NCBI GenBank assembly: GCA_965247455.1
Contig: CBDFHE010000014.1
Coordinates: forward strand, 1-64,000
DNA length: 64,000 nt
Direction: 5' to 3'
DNA from: JACZYA01 sp965247455
GTDB taxonomy: Bacteria > Acidobacteriota > Terriglobia > Acidiferrales > 2-02-FULL-67-57
In this document: piece after piece, positions 17,333-27,179 of the stretch
Layout of the letters: each line of letters starts with the position of its first letter
Position numbering within the stretch: position 1 is the stretch's first letter
Notes under the pieces: generated by a model
What the model saw: only the letters and a program-made list of their open reading frames with translations
Told to the model about the DNA's origin: nothing
The model's database searches: none
Position numbers and translations under genes: made by a program

Positions 17333-17751
17333 TCTACCTCACCCGCCGCTATCGCTTCAGCGCCTCTCACCGGCTGCACAGTCCGCGCCTGTCCGAGAGG
17401 GAAAATGAGCGCGTCTTCGGCAAGTGCAACAACCCGGGCGGGCACGGCCACAACTACGTGCTGGAAGTCACCGTCAGCGGCAAGACTGACCCCAAGACGG
17501 GGATGGTGGTGGACCTGGCCCAGCTCGATCGTTTTGTGGGGGAGGAGGTTCTGGAGCGTTTCGACCATGCCTATCTGAACGCCGATGCGGAGAGTTTCGG
17601 CGACCGGGTGCCCACCACCGAGAATCTCTGCATGGATATTTTCCGCCGCCTGCGGGCCGGGTTTGCCGCTGCGCCGGTGGCGCGGGTGCGGTTGGAAGAG
17701 ACCAGTTTGAATTCGTTTGAATACCGGGACGAGGAAGGAAGGACACCATGA
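17329..17751 (+). CDS. 6-pyruvoyltetrahydropterin synthase family protein (copy 2)
   Basis: 140 residues, start overlapping the stop of copy 1 (ATGA). The same core residues are conserved: His14, Cys33, His39, His41 (FGKCNNPGGHGHNY, very like animal PTPS), the Asp-His of ERFDHAY, and the Glu of RLEETS. The two copies share the N-terminus and core but differ clearly in the second half, so this is an old duplication and the two may act on different pterins or as a hetero-oligomer. No queC or queE genes are nearby, so queuosine synthesis is not supported by context. Confidence 0.88.
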   Translation: MIYLTRRYRFSASHRLHSPRLSERENERVFGKCNNPGGHGHNYVLEVTVSGKTDPKTGMVVDLAQLDRFVGEEVLERFDHAYLNADAESFGDRVPTTENLCMDIFRRLRAGFAAAPVARVRLEETSLNSFEYRDEEGRTP

Positions 17752-18356
17752 AGATTGATCGGACCGAAGTGGAATTTTCCGGGTCGGAGACCGCGGCCGA
17801 AGAGATCGCGGGTCTGTACGGGCGCATCCTGGCGTTGCTGGGGGAAGACCCGGAGCGGGAGGGTTTGCAGGGCACGCCCAAGCGGGTGGCGCACGCTTTA
17901 CGCTTCTTGACCAGCGGCTATCGGCAGAACCTCGACAAGGTCATCAACGCGGCTTACTTTTCGGTTGCGTACGACGAGATGATCATTGTCAAAGACATTG
18001 AAGTCTTCAGCCTGTGCGAGCACCACCTGCTGCCGTTTTTCGGCAAGTGCCACATCGCCTACATCCCAAACCAAAAGGTGGTGGGGTTGAGCAAACTGCC
18101 CCGGCTGGTGAACTTTTATGCGCGGCGGCTACAACTCCAGGAGCGTTTGAGCAGTCAGATTGCCCAGGCTATTTGGGAGAAGCTGGAGCCGCAGGGGGTG
18201 GGGGTGATTGTAGAAGCGCGCCACCTGTGCATGTTGATGCGCGGGGTGGAGAAGCAGCACTCCACCGCCGTCACCAGCGCCATGCTGGGCTGCTTCCGCG
18301 ACAATCCGCAGACGCGGCAAGAGTTCCTGGCCCTGGTGCGGCAGAAAGGCGACTAG
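17748..18356 (+). CDS. folE: GTP cyclohydrolase I
   Basis: 202 residues, ATGA overlap with the preceding gene. It makes 7,8-dihydroneopterin triphosphate from GTP. Zinc ligands are in SLCEHHLLPF (Cys, His) and RHLCMLMRG (Cys); VGLSKLPRLVNFYARRLQ and GVEKQHSTAVTSAM complete the active-site signature of the zinc-dependent (type IA) enzyme. Translational coupling to two PTPS-like genes suggests the operon makes a reduced pterin cofactor, although folate supply is the default role of folE. Confidence 0.95.
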   Translation: MKIDRTEVEFSGSETAAEEIAGLYGRILALLGEDPEREGLQGTPKRVAHALRFLTSGYRQNLDKVINAAYFSVAYDEMIIVKDIEVFSLCEHHLLPFFGKCHIAYIPNQKVVGLSKLPRLVNFYARRLQLQERLSSQIAQAIWEKLEPQGVGVIVEARHLCMLMRGVEKQHSTAVTSAMLGCFRDNPQTRQEFLALVRQKGD

Positions 18357-18374
18357 CCGCCCGCAGGAAGCTCT

Positions 18375-18402
18375 TTGCAATTGTGCGGCCCTGTGTTATC
18401 GT
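18375..18402 (+). promoter_or_regulatory. candidate promoter of rpsO-pnp
   Basis: TTGCAA (18375-18380), 16-bp spacer, TATCGT (18397-18402), about 50 bp before the rpsO start codon. Confidence 0.5.
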
Positions 18403-18453
18403 ACTGGCGGATGAAACGAGGAGAATAGGAAAGGAGAACGGCTCGGCAAAGCT

Positions 18454-18723
18454 ATGGGTCTGGCGCAGGAAAGCAAATCAGCGGTGATCGGTCAACATCG
18501 TCTCCACGCGAGCGATACCGGCTCGCCGGAAGTGCAGATTGCGCTTCTGAGCGGGCGCATCAACGGTCTGACCGACCATTTCAAGACCCACGGCAAGGAC
18601 CATGCATCCCGGCGCGGTTTGATTCAGATGGTAAGCCGCCGCCGGCGCCTGCTGGATTATTTGAGGAACAACGAGCCCGGGCGGTACAAGCAAATTGTTG
18701 AGAAGCTCGGCTTACGGAAGTAA
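18454..18723 (+). CDS. rpsO: 30S ribosomal protein S15
   Basis: 89 residues, exactly the usual length. Signatures include the DTGSPEVQIALLSGRINGL stretch, the HGKDHASRRGL loop and the RRRRLLDYL helix that bind 16S rRNA helices 20-22. It is the first gene of the widely conserved rpsO-pnp pair. The long leader (about 50 nt or more) and the 265-bp gap to pnp leave room for the autogenous control and processing known in other bacteria, but I see no specific element. Confidence 0.97.
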   Translation: MGLAQESKSAVIGQHRLHASDTGSPEVQIALLSGRINGLTDHFKTHGKDHASRRGLIQMVSRRRRLLDYLRNNEPGRYKQIVEKLGLRK

Positions 18724-18988
18724 GGCGGCTCCCGGCGGGGCAGCCTGCCAGCCAACAGTTCGTCGGTCCCACCAGCAAGGCACGGGTAGCACCCCGCAGC
18801 CGCAAGCCAGCCGGATGATTTTTTGAGTTTTCAGCAGATGGTTTCCGGCGCAGGGTGTAGCACAGGTTTTTCCGCTCTCGATTCCACTCCTGCATTCATC
18901 TCAATTTCAATCAGACAGGGCAGCGGTGCCGCACTGCGCTCCCCCTCCAGGGTGAGTGCGGGAGACGGCCCCGGCTGCCGGAGGAACT

Positions 18989-21106
18989 ATGACACAGCAA
19001 GTAGTAATTGACATCGGCGGACGTCCGCTGACAATTGAAACCGGTCGTCTGGCTAAGCAAGCCAATGGCAGTGTGCAGGTGCGCTTTGGCGACACGGTGG
19101 TTTTGGTTACGGCCTGCATTCAGACCGAGCCGCGGCAAGGGCTTGACTTCTTTCCGCTCACCTGCGAGTACCGCGAATACCAGTACGCCGCCGGCCGGAT
19201 TCCGGGTGGCTTCTTCAAACGCGAAGGACGGCCGAGTGAAAAGGAGATCGTCACCTGCCGGTTGATGGACCGACCGCTGCGGCCGCTGTTTCCGGAAGGG
19301 TTTCGCAACGAGACCCAGGTGATCGCGATGGTGCTTTCGGCCGACACCGACAATGACCCGGATGTGATCGCGCTGGTGGGTGCTTCGGCTGCGCTTTATA
19401 TCTCCGACATTCCTTTCCACACTCCCATCGCTTCGGTGCGGGTGGGATTGGTGGACGGCGCTTTGGTGGCCAACCCCACCTACGCTCAGCAGGTGAACAG
19501 CCTGCTGAACATCGTGGTGGCGGGATCGAAAGAAGCCATCGTGATGGTGGAGGCGGGCGCGGCGGAGGTGACGGAAGAGACCATCGTGGATGCTTTGCAG
19601 TTCGCCCACGAACAAATTCGCAAGATCGTCGCCGGCATCGAGGAGCTGCATGGGCAGATCCAGCCCAAGAAGTGGGAGGCGGCCGGGCCGGAGGTGAATC
19701 AAGAGTACTACCAGCAGATCGCTTCGCAGTACGGCCAGCGGCTGGCGGACGCCTGCAACACCGAGAAGCACTCCAAGAAGGAAAGTCACCAGTTGGTGAC
19801 TGCGCTCAAGAAAGAGTTGGCGGAGTCCATCCCGGAAGAGGAGGAAGACCGCCGCAAGGAGGCGTCGCGTTACTTCTCCACACTGCGGGAAGAGATTTTC
19901 CGCCGCGATGTTCTGGAGAATAAGCGGCGTCCCGACGGTCGCGCCTTCGATAAGGTGCGCGCCATCAGCTGCGAAGTGGGGGTGCTGCCGCGCACGCACG
20001 GCTCGGCGCTCTTCACTCGCGGCGAGACCCAGGCGCTGGTGACCGCCACGCTCGGTACCAAGGAGGACGTGCAGCGGCTCGACCTGCTGGCGGAAGAGGA
20101 CGCCAAGAAGAAGTTCATGCTGCATTACAACTTCCCGCCGTTCTCGGTGGGCGAGGTCAAGTTCCTGCGCGGGCCCAGCCGGCGCGAGATTGGCCACGGT
20201 GCGCTGGCGGAGCGGGCCTTGCGGCAGGGTATGCCGGGCGAGGATGACTTTCCCTACACCGTCCGCGTGGTCTCCGACATTTTGGAGTCCAACGGCTCAT
20301 CTTCGATGGCGACCGTGTGCGGCGGCTCGTTGGCTTTGATGGACGCGGGCGTGCCGACCAAGGCGCAGGTGGCCGGGATTGCCATGGGTTTGGTGATGGG
20401 CGAAGGCGGCAAGTACGGAATCCTCACCGACATCGCCGGGGCCGAAGACCACTACGGCGACATGGACTTCAAGGTGGCGGGCACCGCCAAGGGCATCACC
20501 GCTTTGCAGATGGACATCAAAGTCGGCGGCGTGACCTCGGAGATCCTGTCCGAGGCTCTCCAGCAGGCCAAGAAGGCGAGGCTGGAGATACTCGACATCA
20601 TGAACCGGGCGCTGGGCCAGCCGCGCGAGGCCATCTCGCCCTATGCCCCCCACATCTTCACCTTGACCATCCCCCGGGACAAAATCGGCGGACTGATCGG
20701 GCCGGGCGGAAAGGTCATCCGCGGCATCGTCGAAGCCACCGGCGCCAAGATTGACGTGATGGACGACGGCAAGGTGAACGTCTTCGCGGTGGATGAGGCA
20801 GCGGCCAAGCAGGCCATGCAGATGGTCCAGGACGTCACCGCCACCGCTGAGGTGGGGAAGACCTACCTGGGCAAGGTGGTGCGGCTGGTGGACTTCGGCG
20901 CTTTCGTCGAAATCTTTCCCGGCACCGACGGGCTGCTGCACATCAGCGAGGTCGCCGAGCAGCGCATTCGTGACGTCCGCGACGAGCTGAAAGAAGGCGA
21001 CCAGGTGATAGTCAAAGTCTTGACGGTGGAGGGTAACAAGATTCGCCTTAGCCGCAAGGCGGTGCTGCGCGAGCAGCGCGCGAAGGAGCGTCGCGGCGCC
21101 AGTTAG
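18989..21106 (+). CDS. pnp: polyribonucleotide nucleotidyltransferase (PNPase)
   Basis: 705 residues from the ATG at 18989, preceded by GGAGGA; an upstream in-frame start (18956) adds unconserved residues. Two RNase PH domains, with the FTRGETQAL and GSSSMATVCGGSLALMDAG segments in the second, are separated by a helical linker. A KH domain (GKVIRGIVEATGAKIDV) and an S1 domain (GKVVRLVDFGAFVEIFPG...LLHISEV) follow. It is a phosphorolytic 3'-5' exoribonuclease of the degradosome. A clear terminator follows the gene. Confidence 0.97.
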   Translation: MTQQVVIDIGGRPLTIETGRLAKQANGSVQVRFGDTVVLVTACIQTEPRQGLDFFPLTCEYREYQYAAGRIPGGFFKREGRPSEKEIVTCRLMDRPLRPLFPEGFRNETQVIAMVLSADTDNDPDVIALVGASAALYISDIPFHTPIASVRVGLVDGALVANPTYAQQVNSLLNIVVAGSKEAIVMVEAGAAEVTEETIVDALQFAHEQIRKIVAGIEELHGQIQPKKWEAAGPEVNQEYYQQIASQYGQRLADACNTEKHSKKESHQLVTALKKELAESIPEEEEDRRKEASRYFSTLREEIFRRDVLENKRRPDGRAFDKVRAISCEVGVLPRTHGSALFTRGETQALVTATLGTKEDVQRLDLLAEEDAKKKFMLHYNFPPFSVGEVKFLRGPSRREIGHGALAERALRQGMPGEDDFPYTVRVVSDILESNGSSSMATVCGGSLALMDAGVPTKAQVAGIAMGLVMGEGGKYGILTDIAGAEDHYGDMDFKVAGTAKGITALQMDIKVGGVTSEILSEALQQAKKARLEILDIMNRALGQPREAISPYAPHIFTLTIPRDKIGGLIGPGGKVIRGIVEATGAKIDVMDDGKVNVFAVDEAAAKQAMQMVQDVTATAEVGKTYLGKVVRLVDFGAFVEIFPGTDGLLHISEVAEQRIRDVRDELKEGDQVIVKVLTVEGNKIRLSRKAVLREQRAKERRGAS

Positions 21107-21133
21107 CTAGGAAACTTCTGCGAAGAAGCGAGA

Positions 21134-21164
21134 ACGGCCGACGGTAACCCCGTCGGCCGTTTTT
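21134..21164 (+). terminator. rho-independent terminator of rpsO-pnp
   Basis: An 11-bp perfect stem (ACGGCCGACGG with CCGTCGGCCGT), a 5-nt loop TAACC and a run of Ts directly after, 28 bp past the pnp stop. Confidence 0.92.
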
Positions 21165-21182
21165 GTGTAGAATTGCGCCCTC

Positions 21183-22079
21183 ATGCAACCACGGCATTGG
21201 TTGGGGTTCGGCCTGCTGGCCTTGATCTGGGGCACCACTTGGCTGGGCATCAAGCTTGTGGTGCGGGAGATGCCCCCGCTCACCGCCGCGGGTGTGCGCT
21301 TTGCAGTGGCGGCGTTGCTGCTGGCCGCCTTTGCGCGCTGGCAGGGCCGGTCGCTCTCCTGGAGCCGATTCCGCCGCCAGGAGCGGCGCCTGCTGCTTCT
21401 GCTCTCCGTCATCATGATTGGCCTCCCCTACGGCCTGGTTTTCTATGCCGAGCAGCACATCTCCTCCGCGCTCACCGCCATTCTGTTTTCGTCTCATTCC
21501 GTCTTTGTTCTGCTGTTCGATTCGCTGCACTCCCGGCGCAATCTGTTTAGGGGCGGGCGGCTGGCTGGCTTGCTGTTGGCTGCCGGCGGGATTACGTTGA
21601 TTTTTCTGCCGCGCTTGAGCGGTTCGGCGGCTGAGCTGTCGGGCGTAGTAGCGGTGCTGGGACTTGCGCTCTCAAGCGGGTTGGCAACAGTCCTGGCCAA
21701 GTACGGCGCGCACGATATTGACCCGGTGGTGGGCGTCACCTGGCAGATGGCAGGCGGGGCCGTGTGGCTGCTGGCGGTGGGATATGTGCTGGAGCGGCCT
21801 GGATGGGAAAGCTATTCCCCCCAGGCATGGGGGGCGCTGCTCTACCTGATTGTGTTTGGTTCTTGCGTGACCTTCGTGCTTTACTTCACGCTCTTGAAGC
21901 GCATGGCGCCGGTGCAGCTTTCGACCTTGACCTTCATTGAGCCCCTGATTGCAGTGGCGGCCGGATGGCTGGTGCTGGGGGAGCGTTTGGGCGGCTATTC
22001 TCTGCTAGGAGCAGTGATCGTGCTGGCGGGAGTGGTGCTGGTGCACCGGGAGGAGTCCACACCTTTCGCCGGTGGATGA
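21183..22079 (+). CDS. EamA-family (drug/metabolite) transporter
   Basis: 298 residues with ten hydrophobic segments arranged as two five-helix EamA repeats. WGTTWLGIKLVVREMPP opens the first, and YFTLLKRMAPVQLSTLTFIEPLIAVAAG is the typical eighth/ninth-helix signature of the second. It probably exports amino acids or metabolites through the inner membrane; the substrate is unknown. It is followed directly by two genes for a TauE/SafE exporter, so the three may form a transport operon. Confidence 0.87.
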   Translation: MQPRHWLGFGLLALIWGTTWLGIKLVVREMPPLTAAGVRFAVAALLLAAFARWQGRSLSWSRFRRQERRLLLLLSVIMIGLPYGLVFYAEQHISSALTAILFSSHSVFVLLFDSLHSRRNLFRGGRLAGLLLAAGGITLIFLPRLSGSAAELSGVVAVLGLALSSGLATVLAKYGAHDIDPVVGVTWQMAGGAVWLLAVGYVLERPGWESYSPQAWGALLYLIVFGSCVTFVLYFTLLKRMAPVQLSTLTFIEPLIAVAAGWLVLGERLGGYSLLGAVIVLAGVVLVHREESTPFAGG

Positions 22080-22082
22080 GTG

Positions 22083-22877
22083 ATGTCGATAGCACCGTTC
22101 ATTGCGTTCCTGGTTGCACTGGGGCTGGTGGCCGGCACCTTCGGAGGTCTGCTGGGCCTGGGGGGCAGCATACTGCTGGTACCCGTTCTGACGTTCCTCG
22201 GTTTTCCTATGGTGACAGCAGTTGGAACAGGGCTGCTGTGCGTGGTCGCCACCTCCTGCGCCGCCGCCAGCGTGTACGTTGAGCGGGGTTGGGCCGACGT
22301 GCGGCTGGGCATGCTGCTGGAATTGGCGACGGTGCTGGGAGCTATTAGCGGGGCGCTGGTGATGCCGCTGCTCTCGGAGACGCTGTTGAAAGGATTGTTC
22401 GGTGCTTTCATGCTCTATGCTGCCGTGTTGTTGTGGCGCCGCCCGCCGGGCGAGGCGGAGGAGGTGGGGGAAACTCTTCCTGACTACCGAGTGCGCAACC
22501 GCGCGCTGGGGACGGGCGTGTGCTACGGGGTGGGAATCGTGTCCGCCATGCTTGGCATCGGCGGCGGGCCGATTCAGGTTCCGCTGATGTATCTCGGCAT
22601 GGGCGTGCCGCTCAAGATGGCGGCTGCCACCAGCAGTTTTCTGATGGGGATGACAGCGGCAGCGGGCGCGCTGATCTACTACGGACGCGGGCAGGTGATG
22701 GTGGCGCTGACCGCGCCGCTGGTGGTGGGCGTGTTCCTGGGAGCGCAGTTGGGCTCGCGCCTGGCGCACCGGGTTCACAGCCGTTGGGTGCACGTCCTGT
22801 TGATTCTGGGGTTGCTGGCGCTGGCTGTGATGATGGTGGGTGAAGCTTTCGGTTTTTCCTTGCGAGGACCGGCATGA
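22083..22877 (+). CDS. TauE/SafE (TSUP) family sulfite/organosulfur exporter
   Basis: 264 residues from ATG 22083 (a GTG at 22080 is just before it). Eight predicted membrane spans in two halves, each opening with the family glycine motif: GTFGGLLGLGGSILLVPVL in the first and SAMLGIGGGPIQVPLM in the second. Members move sulfite, sulfoacetate or other organosulfur anions. It is coupled to the next gene by an ATGA overlap. Confidence 0.87.
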   Translation: MSIAPFIAFLVALGLVAGTFGGLLGLGGSILLVPVLTFLGFPMVTAVGTGLLCVVATSCAAASVYVERGWADVRLGMLLELATVLGAISGALVMPLLSETLLKGLFGAFMLYAAVLLWRRPPGEAEEVGETLPDYRVRNRALGTGVCYGVGIVSAMLGIGGGPIQVPLMYLGMGVPLKMAAATSSFLMGMTAAAGALIYYGRGQVMVALTAPLVVGVFLGAQLGSRLAHRVHSRWVHVLLILGLLALAVMMVGEAFGFSLRGPA

Positions 22878-23221
22878 GTTCCACCGGCCCCTATCGCTGG
22901 ATTGCCGGGACGCTGCGCTGGGGTTCCTATCTGTCGGCGCTGCTGTTGGCGGTCGGTGTGGTCTGGGTGGCGCTTGATCCCTCGGTTCCGATTCAGGTCG
23001 GACCGGGCATGCCCGTTCGGGTGCTGGGCGAGCAGTTGGCGACGGGCAATCCTTACGCACTCATGCAACTCGGCCTGCTGGTGTTGCTGGCGACGCCGCT
23101 GCTGCGCGTCGTTGTGGCCGCCGGGTCTTTCTGGCGCAGAAAGGAATGGCGCTACACTGTGATTTCTCTGCTGGTGTTGCTCAGTGTCTTGATCAGCGTG
23201 TGGCTGTCCGGCGGTCGTTAG
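22874..23221 (+). CDS. DUF1634 small membrane protein
   Basis: 115 residues with three hydrophobic segments (YLSALLLAVGVVWVAL, LMQLGLLVLLATPLLRVVVAA, ISLLVLLSVLISVWLS). DUF1634 proteins are usually found beside TauE/SafE exporters and are presumed accessory subunits; here the start overlaps the exporter stop. Its last bases overlap the convergent murA stop. Confidence 0.8.
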   Translation: MSSTGPYRWIAGTLRWGSYLSALLLAVGVVWVALDPSVPIQVGPGMPVRVLGEQLATGNPYALMQLGLLVLLATPLLRVVVAAGSFWRRKEWRYTVISLLVLLSVLISVWLSGGR

Positions 23222-24486
23222 GCAGAAACGCGGCGGATGCGGGCGCCGACTGCGCGCAGCTTTTCTTCAAACCGTTCGTAGCCGCGGTCGAGGTGATAGA
23301 CGCGATCGATTGTGGTTTCGCCTTCGGCTGCCAGGCCCGCCAGCACCAGGGAAGCGCTGGCGCGCAAGTCGGAAGCAATCACGCCCGCGCCCGACAGAGG
23401 CGTGCGCCCGCGCACTACTGCTTGTCGGCCTTCCACGGTAATGTCCGCGCCCATCCGTACCAGCTCCAGGACGTGCAGGAAGCGATTCTCGAAAATGCTT
23501 TCGGTGATCCGGGTCGTGCCTTCGGCCTGCGTCATCAGCGCCATGTACTGCGCCTGCATGTCGGTGGGGAAGCCGGGGTATTCCTCGGTGGTCAGGTCGG
23601 CGGGCCGCAGCCGTTCGGGGCGGGCCACTACTACGCAGCCGCGTTCTTTCTCCGTCACGGTCAGGCCGGCGGCTTCCAGTTGCCGCAGGACGGCGTGCAG
23701 GTGCTCGCAGTCGCAGTTGCTCACTTCCAGTTCGCCGCCGGTGATGGCCCCGGCCAGGAAAAAGGTGGCGGCCTCGATGCGGTCGGGAATGACGCGGTGC
23801 GCGGCCCCGTGCAGCTTGCTGACGCCACGGACGCGGAGGGTGGAGGTGCCCTCGCCTTCAATCTGCGCCCCCATCGCGCGCAGCAGGCGGGCCAGGTCAG
23901 CCACTTCCGGCTCGCGCGCGGCGTTTTCCAGTAGGGTCTCGCCTTCCGCCAGGCAGGCGGCCATGAGGAGGTTTTCCGTCCCGGTCACGGTGATTTTGTC
24001 GAACTGCACGCGTGCGCCGCGCAGGCCCTTGGTCTGGGCGTTCACGTAGCCGTGCTCGACCGTGAATTGCGCGCCCAGTTTCTCCAGCCCTTTCAGATGA
24101 ATGTCAATCGGGCGGGCGCCGATGGCGCAGCCGCCCGGTAGCGACACCCGCGCCTCTCCGGTACGAGCCAGCAGCGGCCCCAAGGTCAACACGGAGGCGC
24201 GCATGGTTCGGACCATCCGGTAGGGGGCTTCGGGCCGGACGATGCGCTCGGCGCAGAGCTTCAGTTCGCCGTCGGGCCGGTAGTCCTCCGGCTCGGCGGC
24301 AACGCCCATGTGCTGAAGAAGATCCTTCATGGTGAAGATGTCGCGCACGCGGGGCACGTTGGACAGGTGGAGCGGCTCGGAAGAGAGCAGCGCGGCGGCC
24401 ATTGCAGGCAAGGCGGCGTTCTTGGCGCCGCTGACTGCGATGCGCCCCTGCAACGGAACTCCGCCTTCAATCACAAACCGGTCCAT
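23218..24486 (-). CDS. murA: UDP-N-acetylglucosamine 1-carboxyvinyltransferase
   Basis: 422 residues. It transfers enolpyruvate from PEP to UDP-GlcNAc, the first committed step of peptidoglycan synthesis. KNAALPAMAAALL holds the substrate-binding Lys-Asn near residue 22, and Cys120 in PGGCAIGARP is the fosfomycin-target cysteine, so the protein is predicted fosfomycin-sensitive. It is the last gene of a minus operon whose upstream members recycle murein sugars, 35 bp after murQ. Confidence 0.95.
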   Translation of the reverse strand: MDRFVIEGGVPLQGRIAVSGAKNAALPAMAAALLSSEPLHLSNVPRVRDIFTMKDLLQHMGVAAEPEDYRPDGELKLCAERIVRPEAPYRMVRTMRASVLTLGPLLARTGEARVSLPGGCAIGARPIDIHLKGLEKLGAQFTVEHGYVNAQTKGLRGARVQFDKITVTGTENLLMAACLAEGETLLENAAREPEVADLARLLRAMGAQIEGEGTSTLRVRGVSKLHGAAHRVIPDRIEAATFFLAGAITGGELEVSNCDCEHLHAVLRQLEAAGLTVTEKERGCVVVARPERLRPADLTTEEYPGFPTDMQAQYMALMTQAEGTTRITESIFENRFLHVLELVRMGADITVEGRQAVVRGRTPLSGAGVIASDLRASASLVLAGLAAEGETTIDRVYHLDRGYERFEEKLRAVGARIRRVSA

Positions 24487-24521
24487 AGCCAGGTCCTAAG
24501 ATACACCAATGGCACGCCCAA

Positions 24522-25417
24522 TTATCTTTCTCCCAGGGCTTGGGCGACGTGGCCGTGGCTGTGGCGGAGGTGGCGCTCGGCCTGGGCGCGGGAACAACCG
24601 AGCCGGCCCATGACAATGGCCGCTTTCAAGTTGCCGCCCGAGCGCTGGATCAATCGTCGAGCTTGCGCCGGAGAGCACCCGAGCGCAAGTTGCAGGACGC
24701 GCTGGCCGCGGCGGCGCAGCTTGGCGTTGCTCATCTGCACGTTGACCATCAGGTTGCGATAGACGTGCCCTAGACGCACCAGTGCCGCTGTGCTCAGCAT
24801 GTTCAGGACGAGTTTTTGCGCCGTGCCTGCCTTGAGGCGGGTGGAACCGGCTATGACTTCCGGGCCGGTGGCGGGACAGATGGCTACCTGCGCGCGTCGC
24901 GCCACCGGCGAGCGCGGGTTGCTGGTGACGGCGACCGTGAACGCGCGCTGCTTGCGCGCCTGTGCCAGCGCACCCAGGACGTAGGGCGTGGCGCCGCTGG
25001 CGGTGAGCACAACTACTACGTCTCCAGCACGCGCGCCACAGCGACGCACGTCGCGCGCCCCGGCTGCGCGTGAGTCTTCTGTGGCTTCCGAAGAGCGGAA
25101 CATCGCCCGGCGCCCCCCGGCCAGAATAGCCTGCACCTTGCGCGGCGAAACCTGGAAGGTGGGCGGAATTTCCGCTGCATCCAGAACGCCCAGGCGCCCG
25201 CTGGTGCCGGCGCCGAGGTAGAAGAGTCGCCCGCCGCGCCGGAGCGACGTCACAATGGCATCTACCGCGCGGGCGATCTGCGGCAACTGTCGGCGGACCG
25301 CCGCGTGTACGCGGGCGTCCTCCCGGTTCATCACTTGCAGAAGTTTTCTGGTGGAGAGCCGGTCTAAGTGCGTGGTGCGAGGATTGGGGCGCTCGGTGAC
25401 AGGGAGCGATGCGCGTT

Positions 25418-25421
<4 letters not shown>
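24522..25421 (-). CDS. murQ: N-acetylmuramic acid 6-phosphate etherase
   Basis: 299 residues, the usual length. It cleaves the lactyl ether of MurNAc-6-phosphate to give GlcNAc-6-phosphate and D-lactate. The SIS domain motif FYLGAGTSGRLGVLDAAE, the adjacent catalytic Glu region (DAAEIPP) and the segment VVLTASGATPYVLGAL, followed by the C-terminal helical (UBA-like) tail, are present. Its start overlaps the stop of the symporter gene. The substrate requires a MurNAc kinase or PTS; a BadF-type kinase is encoded at 34864. Confidence 0.95.
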
Positions 25422-27175
<1,754 letters not shown>

Positions 27176-27179
27176 GCGA

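Noticed and set aside
18911..20197. 428-codon minus-strand frame opposite pnp
   Set aside because: Antisense shadow of a fully recognisable PNPase.
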